The position numbers and the translations under genes were made by a program. From a bacterium (lineage in GTDB: Bacteria; SZUA-79; Acidulodesulfobacterales; Acidulodesulfobacteraceae): DNA of 11,966 nt. Below the pieces are notes generated by a model, which saw only the letters and a list, made by a program, of their open reading frames with translations, was not told the DNA's origin and ran no database searches. Numbering within the stretch: the stretch's first letter is position 1; each line of letters starts with the position of its first letter. The stretch is taken from the NCBI GenBank assembly GCA_021794255.1, contig JAJYRF010000004.1:1-11966 (forward strand). Direction: 5' to 3'. Positions 1-6,246 of the stretch are shown here, in pieces.

Positions 1-1
1 A

Positions 2-76
2 AAAAATTACGGCAATAATTCAGAAAAATTATCAGATAAATTAAATACAGAAATAAAATTTAATATAGATAATTAA
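2..76 (+). CDS. possible C-terminal end of an upstream gene (partial)
   Basis: An open frame runs in from the left edge for 24 codons to a TAA at 74-76 and reads KNYGNNSEKLSDKLNTEIKF followed by NIDN. The other two plus-strand frames stop at 16-18 and 42-44, so this is the longest plus-strand frame there. Its Lys/Asn/Glu-rich composition resembles the coding style of larC. It is too short to assign a family, and AT-rich non-coding DNA could give the same picture. If real, it ends just before the repeat patch and would be a plus-strand neighbour of larC. Confidence 0.3.
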   Translation, partial: KNYGNNSEKLSDKLNTEIKFNIDN

Positions 77-108
77 ACAAATAATTAATCAAAAAAAAAG
101 AAAAAAAA

Positions 109-293
109 GGGGTCAAGAAAAAAAAGGGAAAAAAAAGGGGTCAGATTTATTTATGTAAGAAAAGAAAAAAAAGAGAAAAAAAAAGGGGGTCAGATTTATT
201 TTATGAAAAAAAAGGGGTCAGATTTATTTTCCGTAGGAGAACAATAATTACCTGATATTAAGCTGCTGAAAATAAATCTGACCCCTTTTTTTT
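109..293. repeat. GGGGTCAGATTTATTTT repeat patch
   Basis: The 17-base word GGGGTCAGATTTATTTT occurs on the plus strand at 186-202 and 214-230. A one-base variant ending TTTAT lies at 137-154, and a truncated GGGGTCA at 109-115. The reverse complement lies at 269-285. Start spacings are 28, 49 and 28 bases, so the left part looks like decayed tandem units of about 28 bases, each preceded by a poly-A run. The left side is purine-rich and the right side (282-341) is pyrimidine-rich, as expected for a large palindromic array. From memory, closely related words (AAATAAATCTG[AT]CCCC) flank REP-associated tyrosine transposase (RAYT) genes in other bacteria; no transposase is in this window. Confidence 0.7.
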
Positions 294-294
294 C
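205..294. repeat. 27-bp perfect inverted repeat (hairpin)
   Basis: Bases 205-231 are exactly complementary to 268-294 (27 of 27 pairs), with a 36-base loop at 232-267. The arms contain the GGGGTCAGATTTATTTT word and its reverse complement, plus an 8-base A run pairing with an 8-base T run. The right arm runs into a T-rich tract, so transcripts from the left could terminate here. Pairing fails immediately outside (204/295) and inside (232/267), so this is a discrete element and not a chance AT palindrome. A GTAG tetranucleotide, a feature of REP elements, lies at 233-236 inside the loop, but that may be chance. Confidence 0.75.
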
Positions 295-367
295 TCCTTT
301 TTTTTCCTCTTTTTTTTCTTTTTCCTTTTTTTTATTACTTTTTCATTATTTATTACATATAATAAAT

Positions 368-396
368 AATATGTTCTTTAAAATGTACAACATATT
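368..396. promoter_or_regulatory. dyad upstream of larC, possible operator
   Basis: AATATGTT at 368-375 is the exact reverse complement of AACATATT at 389-396, with 13 bases between them. The half-site centres are 21 bp apart, two helical turns, which suits a dimeric regulator. The site ends 31 bases before the larC ATG. TATAAT boxes occur at 358-363 and 415-420, neither with a convincing -35 box. The motif does not match the NikR consensus I know. In DNA this AT-rich an 8-bp dyad can arise by chance. Confidence 0.3.
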
Positions 397-427
397 TTAA
401 ATTTTTTTATTTTTTATAATTTTTTTT

Positions 428-1876
428 ATGAATCAGAATATTATTTATATCGATTGTTTCAGCGGCATATCGGGAGATAAATTTTTAAGCGCTTTATATA
501 ATTTAGATTTAATTAAAGAAAACCAATTTTACAATGCAGTAAATAATTTAAATATAAAAGATTTTTCTTCAAAAGATATTTCTTTTGAAGAAACGCAAAA
601 AAAAGGTTTTAAAGGATTGTCGCTTAAAATAAATCCCGACAAAACATCGGTAAAATTTAAAACAATCCATGAAGTAAATAAACAAATTGATTTAATTAAT
701 TTTAAAAATGATATTAAAAACGACATCCGTCTCGTTTATAATATTTTATTTGAAGCAGAAAGCTGCATCCACGGAAAATCTTTAAAAGATTTGCATCTAC
801 ATGAAGTTGCAAGTATAGATACTCTCTTAGATATATCATTATCCGCTTTTATTATTAGCGAACTTAAGCTTAAAAACAAATATCAAAATAATAATAGTGA
901 TAATAATTTACATGATACAAACACATATAAATTTTACGATAATAACTGCATTAATGTTAATAAATCTCAAGAATACAAGAAAAGTGCCGATTACATAAAT
1001 AATGAGAATAATCTCTGCGATAATAATAATGAAACCTGCAATAATAAAACTGATAACAATAAAAATACCTACAATTTTGCTTACGGAAATTATAATATAA
1101 TATGTTCAAAAATTAACTTAGGTTCAGGTATAATTGATATTGCTCACGGTGCTCTATCAGTACCTCCTCCCGCTGTTTCCTACATATTAAAAGAAATACC
1201 AGTTTATGGTTTTGGCGATGACACGGAATTAACCACACCCACCGGAGCCGCTTTAATTAAATATTATGCAAGCGGATACAGCGAAAAAATACCTTCAATG
1301 GAAATAATCTCCGAAGGTTACGGGTGCGGTTCAAAAGACTTAGACAGATTAGTAAACATTTTGAGAATTTTTTACGGAAAATTAAATAAAAACTCTTATA
1401 ATTATCATTATAACAATGAAGATTTGCAAAATTCATATATAAATTATGGCGAAATTGCTGAAATACAGTGTAATATTGATGATATGAACCCTGAAATATA
1501 TGATTTTGTAATTGAAAAATTATTTAAAAATGGAGCATTAGACGTTTTTCTAACCTCTGTAATGATGAAGAAAAACAGACCTGGTATTGTTTTGAACGTT
1601 TTATGCGAGTTTCCGTCAATAAAAAAATTATCTGAGGTAATAATGGAAGAAACTACTTCTATAGGACTCAGAATAGCAAGAAAAGACAAAATTTATATAG
1701 ACAGATTTATAGAAGAAATAGAAACCCCGTTCGGAACAATCAAAGTTAAAGTATCAAAAACCGGAAATAAAATTTTAAATAAAAAACCCGAATATGAAAG
1801 CTTAAAGAAAATAGCGTTAAATAATAATATTTCTTTAAAAGAAGTTTACAATATAGTCAGTAAAATAATTAAATAA
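428..1876 (+). CDS. larC: LarC, nickel-pincer cofactor nickel insertase
   Basis: LarC inserts nickel into pyridinium-3,5-bisthiocarboxylic acid mononucleotide, the last step of the nickel-pincer cofactor used by LarA-type racemases; LarB and LarE act before it. Family signatures are clear. The N-terminus has DCFSGISGDKFL (residues 9-20). LHLHEVASIDTLLDI lies at 122-136, LGSGIIDIAHGALSVPPPA at 231-249 and ELTTPTGAAL at 267-276. The C-terminal domain holds CNIDDMNPE (348-356) and MMKKNRPG (379-386). Residues about 150-222 are an Asn-rich insertion, and the His-rich stretch common in the family is missing. The gene is one uninterrupted frame, unlike Lactiplantibacillus plantarum, where larC is read by frameshifting. 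No Shine-Dalgarno precedes the ATG. larA, larB and larE are not in the window. Family confidence is high. Confidence 0.93.
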   Translation: MNQNIIYIDCFSGISGDKFLSALYNLDLIKENQFYNAVNNLNIKDFSSKDISFEETQKKGFKGLSLKINPDKTSVKFKTIHEVNKQIDLINFKNDIKNDIRLVYNILFEAESCIHGKSLKDLHLHEVASIDTLLDISLSAFIISELKLKNKYQNNNSDNNLHDTNTYKFYDNNCINVNKSQEYKKSADYINNENNLCDNNNETCNNKTDNNKNTYNFAYGNYNIICSKINLGSGIIDIAHGALSVPPPAVSYILKEIPVYGFGDDTELTTPTGAALIKYYASGYSEKIPSMEIISEGYGCGSKDLDRLVNILRIFYGKLNKNSYNYHYNNEDLQNSYINYGEIAEIQCNIDDMNPEIYDFVIEKLFKNGALDVFLTSVMMKKNRPGIVLNVLCEFPSIKKLSEVIMEETTSIGLRIARKDKIYIDRFIEEIETPFGTIKVKVSKTGNKILNKKPEYESLKKIALNNNISLKEVYNIVSKIIK

Positions 1877-1922
1877 TTTTAAAACAGAATATTATTTTAG
1901 AAAAAATTATAGTTTATAAGCT

Positions 1923-2010
1923 TGAAATAGAAATAGATATCCGATAAATTTCTAATAATGATTAAGGTATTATTATTATCTTGCAGAAAATAAATCAGAT
2001 ACCTATTTCA
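1923..2010. repeat. degenerate inverted repeat between converging genes
   Basis: AAAATAAATCAGATACC at 1987-2003 matches the 17-base word AAAATAAATCTGACCCC of the patch at 109-293 at 14 of 17 positions. The arm 1988-2010 pairs imperfectly with 1923-1951: TGAAATAG with CTATTTCA, and TATCCGATAAATTT with AAATAAATCAGATA (11 of 14). The left arm carries a 7-base insertion. It may be an eroded copy of the same element, or a bidirectional terminator for larC and the opposing fusion gene. The evidence is weak because the region is AT-rich. Confidence 0.3.
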
Positions 2011-2072
2011 TTCATCTTATTTATATTCCTTTTATATTATATCCTATTTTATATCCTATGTTTATTGTCTAT

Positions 2073-3506
2073 CTATCCTACGTCATTATACTTACGGAAT
2101 TTAAATTTTACTCCTTTTTCTTCCGCGATTTTTTTAACTTTTTCTGTATCTAAATCTTTTAATCCTACTGCGGAAACAATTACTTCTTTTATATATTTTT
2201 TTGATTCGCCTATAAATTCTAAAATTGATTTAAAAGGCTCTATGGTTAAACCTTTATCTTTTTTTATCTGGGGTCTGCAAACTGCGTTATAATAACCGCT
2301 ATCAGCCGCATTAAGACTTATGCTTATACTGTCTATATATTCGCCAAGTTCTTTTGCTATATTGCGTCCGTAAACAGCGCTGGCAAGCCCGTCCGTATCA
2401 AGTCTTACATACACTCCTTTGTTTTTGAGATGCCGCGCAGCTTTTTTAAGGACGTCAAGACGCAGAGTCGGCTCTCCTAATCCGCAAAATACAACTTCTT
2501 TAAAGTTGTAATAATGAAAAATAGATGATAAAATTTCAGTTTCCGAAGGTTCTTTTTTAAGCTCCAGATTATATCCCTTTACATTAAAATTAACTGCGCC
2601 GTGTTGATATTTAGGACAAAAAATACACTGATTTGTACATTTATTGGTAAGATTTACATAAACAGAATCTCTGATTTTGTAGGCAACGGCAGGATAAAAA
2701 CCTTCAACTCCGTTTAATAAAAAAAGATTTACGGTATTTTGCACTGTTAATTTTTTAAATTTTTCTATGTCTATATTTTTTTCGTTTGCGATTGTTTCGG
2801 CTATAAATCTTATATAAGACGGTTCATTCCTTTTTCCGCGGTATTTTTGAGGAGAAAGAAACGGACTGTCTGTCTCTATTAATAATTTTTCATCGGGAAC
2901 GTCTTTGATAATATCCCTTAAATGCTGATTCTTTCTATATGTTATTTTTCCTGCTATTGAAATAAAATATCCAAGATTTAAAAATTTATTTGCATCTTCC
3001 GTATTTTCACCTGAAAAACAATGAATAACTCCGCCGTAAAATAAATAATTAGAATTATTATAGCTTTTTAAAATTTCGTACGCTTCGTCGTAAGCATCCC
3101 TTATGTGAACGGCAATAGGAAGTTTATTAGCCAATGCGAGTTCTATTTGAAATCTAAATAATTCTTCCTGTTTTTTTTTATCTATTATTTTTTCGCCGTC
3201 TTCATAATAGTCAAGTCCTATTTCTCCTATCGCCGCAACTTTTTCTTTCAAATTTGAAAAATTTATTTCAAATAAATTTTTTATATCGCTAAGACTTCTA
3301 TAATTGCTTTTAGGATGAACTCCGAGAGTAGTGAATATGTTATTATATTTATTGGCAATCTGAATTGTTTTTTCTAATCTTTCATTTTCGGCTAAAGAAC
3401 CGATAGATATGGCATGAGTAATGCCGAATTCTTTCATTCTTTCAAATACCGATGGACGGTCCGCATCAAAATCTTTCATTTCTAAATGGCAATGGGAATC
3501 TATCAT
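2073..3506 (-). CDS. TatD-family metal-dependent hydrolase fused to a radical SAM domain
   Basis: This is a 477-residue two-domain protein. Residues 1 to about 268 form a TatD-type TIM-barrel hydrolase with the expected metal ligands: H5 and H7 in DSHCH, E95 in GEIGLDY, H134 in VHIRD, H162 in VIHCFSG, and D213 in ETDSPFLSP. Residues about 280-477 form a radical SAM domain with a CX3CX2C cluster motif (C290, C294, C297 in NKCTNQCIFC) and a glycine-rich GLGEPTLR (342-349). TatD proteins are usually 3'-5' exonucleases or deoxyribonucleases. A TatD-associated radical SAM family is known as a neighbour or fusion partner, but its reaction is unknown to me. The gene follows metG after 136 bases and is probably last in the tmk cluster. 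No Shine-Dalgarno is visible before the ATG. Domain calls are secure; the joint function is not. Confidence 0.92.
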   Translation of the reverse strand: MIDSHCHLEMKDFDADRPSVFERMKEFGITHAISIGSLAENERLEKTIQIANKYNNIFTTLGVHPKSNYRSLSDIKNLFEINFSNLKEKVAAIGEIGLDYYEDGEKIIDKKKQEELFRFQIELALANKLPIAVHIRDAYDEAYEILKSYNNSNYLFYGGVIHCFSGENTEDANKFLNLGYFISIAGKITYRKNQHLRDIIKDVPDEKLLIETDSPFLSPQKYRGKRNEPSYIRFIAETIANEKNIDIEKFKKLTVQNTVNLFLLNGVEGFYPAVAYKIRDSVYVNLTNKCTNQCIFCPKYQHGAVNFNVKGYNLELKKEPSETEILSSIFHYYNFKEVVFCGLGEPTLRLDVLKKAARHLKNKGVYVRLDTDGLASAVYGRNIAKELGEYIDSISISLNAADSGYYNAVCRPQIKKDKGLTIEPFKSILEFIGESKKYIKEVIVSAVGLKDLDTEKVKKIAEEKGVKFKFRKYNDVG

Positions 3507-3561
3507 AATAATTTATTATAATACCTTAAATCATCGTTAGAAATTTATTTTTTAAGATAAT

Positions 3562-3585
3562 ATTTAATATTTTAAAATATTAAAT
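3562..3585. repeat. 24-bp perfect AT palindrome
   Basis: Bases 3562-3585 are a perfect 24-bp palindrome of only A and T, centred on TTTTAAAA, in the 136-base gap between metG and the TatD/radical-SAM gene. It has no loop, so it is better viewed as a symmetric duplex site or cruciform than a terminator. It could be a regulator site for the downstream gene or just AT-rich chance. Nothing else recognisable lies in the gap. Confidence 0.4.
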
Positions 3586-3642
3586 TAATTTTAGCGCCCG
3601 TTTCAGTTTATTGCATTAATCTAATCTAATTTTTTTCATCCG

Positions 3643-5307
3643 TTAAATTTTATCCGTTAATCTTGGAAAAAGCATAATATTTTCGTCCGATATTTTAAAA
3701 TATTCCTTAAATATATCTTCTACCGCAACAAATTCGTTGCATAGCGAAAAAGATTTAATATTCAGCAGAGCATTTATTTTATCCGATGTTTTAGGCATAA
3801 ATGGATAAATAAAATAAGAAATATAATATACGGAAACAATAGAACTCCTCAATATAAAATCTAAAAGTCTGTTTCCTTCTTCATTATTAATATCAATTTT
3901 CCATGGTGCGCAGTCATTTATATATTTGTTGACTTTATTCATAAATAAAAATATATCTTCTAAAATTTTAGAAAATTCAAAATTTTCATATCTTTCATTT
4001 AGCGAGCTCTTTAAATATTCGGCATAATTAACTAACTCCATATTTATTTCTGAAGAAAAAGGCACAATGCCGTTCCTATATTTTTTAATCATTGCCTCAA
4101 GCCTTGAAATTAAATTGCCTAAATCATTGGCAAGTTCTGAATTGTACCTTGTTATAAAATTTTTAACCGCAAAATCTCCATCTAATCCGAAAGTAACTTC
4201 TCTCATTAAATAATAACGAAGAGGGTCTTCTCCGTATTTATTAATTACTTCAATAGGATTTACGACATTGCCGAGCGATTTGGACATTTTTTTGCCGTCC
4301 ATAAGCCACCATCCGTGGGCAAAAATAGTTTTAGGCAGCGGAATATCTAAAGCCAAAAGCATAATAGGCCAGTATACCGCATGAAATTTGAGTATATCTT
4401 TTCCGACAATATGATGAACATTGCTAAAATAATTGATAAAATTATTTTCATTTTCATCATTATTGTTATTACTATTAACGTATTCATCGGCATCGCTGCA
4501 AGTGCAGGGCGTATTTACACCGGCATCAGCCCTGTCATATTTTTTATTATATTTACTGTCCTTGCCGTCTGTTTTATCCGCTAAATTTAAATAACCCGCT
4601 CCCGTCAAATAATTAATTAAAGCGTCAAACCACACATAGATAATATGGTCAGGGTTTTCGCGCACGGGAATTCCCCATTTAAATGATGTTCTTGACACGC
4701 TTAAATCATTTAATCCTTCTTTAATAAAACTTATTACCTCGTTTTTTCTAAAAGAAGGTTTAATAAAATCAGGATTATTCTCAATATGATTTAATAATCT
4801 GTCCTGATATTTTTTTAATTTTAAAAAATAACTTTTTTCTTTTATTTTTTCGACCAGTCTTCCGCATTCCGAACAATTTCCGTTAACAAGAGATTTTTCG
4901 GTTAAAAAAGTTTCACAAGGCGTACAGTACCAGCCTTCATAATCAGAAAGATATATATCTCCTCTATCTAAAAGTTCAGAGAAAACTTCCTGCACTGTTT
5001 TAATATGGTCGTCATCGGTAGTTCTGATAAATCTGTCATAAGAAATATCTAAAGAGTTAAAAAGTTCTTTAAATTTTGTGTGAACATTGTCTGCAAGCTC
5101 TTTAGGGGTTATACCTCTTGATAAGGCTTCTTTCTCTATTTTTAACCCATGCTCGTCCGTACCCGTTAAAAATAAGACACTGTACCCCGAAAGTCTTTTA
5201 AATCTTGCAAGTATATCGGCAGATACCGTAGAATAAGCATGCCCTATATGAGGTATATCATTCACATAATAAATAGGGGTCGTTACATAAAAAAACTTTT
5301 TATTCAT
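3643..5307 (-). CDS. metG: methionyl-tRNA synthetase
   Basis: This cytoplasmic class I synthetase charges tRNA-Met. The ATP-binding HIGH motif is exact (H20-I-G-H23), GTDEHG lies at 49-54, and KMSKS is at 340-344. A single zinc knuckle is formed by C128/C131 (CTPC) and C145/C148 (CSEC). WFDAL (226-230) and VGKDILKFHAVYWP (301-314) are family signatures, and an anticodon-binding helical domain follows (INDCAPWK, 463-470). The protein ends at residue 554 without the C-terminal EMAP-II-like tRNA-binding domain, so it is the short form. Residues about 244-290 are a Lys/Asp/Asn-rich insertion between the end of one catalytic-domain strand and the YFSNVHHIVGKD block; it explains why the protein is longer than other short forms. 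It lies 67 bases after the PSP1 gene on the same strand. No Shine-Dalgarno is seen. Confidence 0.97.
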   Translation of the reverse strand: MNKKFFYVTTPIYYVNDIPHIGHAYSTVSADILARFKRLSGYSVLFLTGTDEHGLKIEKEALSRGITPKELADNVHTKFKELFNSLDISYDRFIRTTDDDHIKTVQEVFSELLDRGDIYLSDYEGWYCTPCETFLTEKSLVNGNCSECGRLVEKIKEKSYFLKLKKYQDRLLNHIENNPDFIKPSFRKNEVISFIKEGLNDLSVSRTSFKWGIPVRENPDHIIYVWFDALINYLTGAGYLNLADKTDGKDSKYNKKYDRADAGVNTPCTCSDADEYVNSNNNNDENENNFINYFSNVHHIVGKDILKFHAVYWPIMLLALDIPLPKTIFAHGWWLMDGKKMSKSLGNVVNPIEVINKYGEDPLRYYLMREVTFGLDGDFAVKNFITRYNSELANDLGNLISRLEAMIKKYRNGIVPFSSEINMELVNYAEYLKSSLNERYENFEFSKILEDIFLFMNKVNKYINDCAPWKIDINNEEGNRLLDFILRSSIVSVYYISYFIYPFMPKTSDKINALLNIKSFSLCNEFVAVEDIFKEYFKISDENIMLFPRLTDKI

Positions 5308-5374
5308 TTCTATTTTTTCTATTTTTTAATTATAAAATTATTCCTTATTTATATTATATTTAATATTTGCTATA

Positions 5375-6070
5375 TTACTCAAAAGTTTCTTCTTTAAGCT
5401 CTTGACTGCCGCATCCGCAGCTGTCATCATCTGAAGAACAGAACATACAACAGCATAAAAGCCTGCCGCATGATCCTATCATTCTTCCTGAATTCTGTTT
5501 TTGAAATTTAGCGCTTGCAGCTTTCAGAGTAATAGGCGCAAGTTCTTTTATAACAGAATTGCAACAATACATTCTGCCGCATAAACCTATTCCTCCAAGC
5601 AGTTTACATTCATCGCGTATATTAATTTGGCGCATTTCTATTCTTAAATGAAATTTTGCCGCCAGTACCTTAACCAGTTCTCTAAAATCAACTCTTATTT
5701 CAGCACTATAATAAAAAATCATCTTATTTTCCGAAGAAAGATATTTAACTTTAAGAAGCTTCATTGTCAAACCTAATTCCTTAACTTTTTGATTGCAAAA
5801 AATAACTCCTTCATCTTCTTTAGGATGATATTGAAACTGGCTTACATCTTCAGTATTATTTACTTTTCTTAACACTAAAGGCATTTGAGCTGCAACACTT
5901 GACAGTTCCTGTATAATATTTTTAATTTTAGGCATTTCAGACGCAACGCCAAGAAAAATTTTACCGTCTTTTTTAACTAAAACTTTATCGTTAATTGCAA
6001 TATTTAAAGCACAGGCATTAAATTCTTCGGATTCAGCGCTTTCGTATAGTTTTATTTTTACTGTTCTCAT
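5375..6070 (-). CDS. ricT: PSP1-domain iron-sulfur protein (RicT/YaaT-like)
   Basis: This 231-residue protein has the PSP1 core and its conserved cysteine-rich C-terminal half: GGIGLCGRMYCC (159-170) and IGSCGRLLCCCMFC (198-211), with further cysteines at 155, 218 and 220. In Bacillus subtilis RicT (YaaT) works with RicA and RicF in a complex binding two [4Fe-4S] clusters, linked to RNase Y-dependent mRNA maturation and sporulation. Proteobacterial homologues are poorly characterised, so the role here is open. The family is recurrently found beside holB and tmk, as here. The extra CSSDDDSCGCGS tail (211-222) adds three cysteines, which could be metal ligands; that is inference. It starts 176 bases after the holB stop. 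There is no recognisable Shine-Dalgarno before the ATG. Confidence 0.92.
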   Translation of the reverse strand: MRTVKIKLYESAESEEFNACALNIAINDKVLVKKDGKIFLGVASEMPKIKNIIQELSSVAAQMPLVLRKVNNTEDVSQFQYHPKEDEGVIFCNQKVKELGLTMKLLKVKYLSSENKMIFYYSAEIRVDFRELVKVLAAKFHLRIEMRQINIRDECKLLGGIGLCGRMYCCNSVIKELAPITLKAASAKFQKQNSGRMIGSCGRLLCCCMFCSSDDDSCGCGSQELKEETFE

Positions 6071-6138
6071 ATTTTTTATATTTTGTTTTCATTTTATTAT
6101 TGTTTAATTTTAAGTTAATTTAAAGTAAATTAATTTTA

Positions 6139-6186
6139 TATTCTTATTCTTATTCTTATTCTTATTTTTATTCTTATTTTTGTTCT
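6139..6186. repeat. degenerate TATTCT hexamer array
   Basis: Eight tandem hexamers read TATTCT four times (6139-6162), then TATTTT, TATTCT, TATTTT and TGTTCT. They lie in the 176-base gap between holB and the PSP1 gene, in the leader of the latter. The unit size matches the coding TTTATC array in holB, but the unit differs and it has mutated, so it is an older or less active slippage tract. Confidence 0.75.
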
Positions 6187-6246
6187 GAACTTATATTGTT
6201 ATTAAAATAATTTTAAAATTGCTTACTAAAACAATTATTTTGATTG

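Noticed and set aside
529..726. Antisense open frame inside larC (65 codons)
   Set aside because: It lies fully within the well-supported larC frame, has no RBS and looks like a hydrophobic shadow of an AT-rich gene.
1444..1689. Antisense open frame inside larC (81 codons)
   Set aside because: It overlaps the conserved C-terminal domain of LarC and shows no family features.
1981..2292. Plus-strand open frame of 103 codons
   Set aside because: Most of it is antisense to the radical SAM domain, it has no ATG (it opens with TTG), and its Phe/Ile/Leu/Tyr-rich content is typical of a shadow frame.
4381..4584. Plus-strand open frame of 67 codons inside metG
   Set aside because: It is antisense to the metG insertion and catalytic domain; no RBS or recognisable product.
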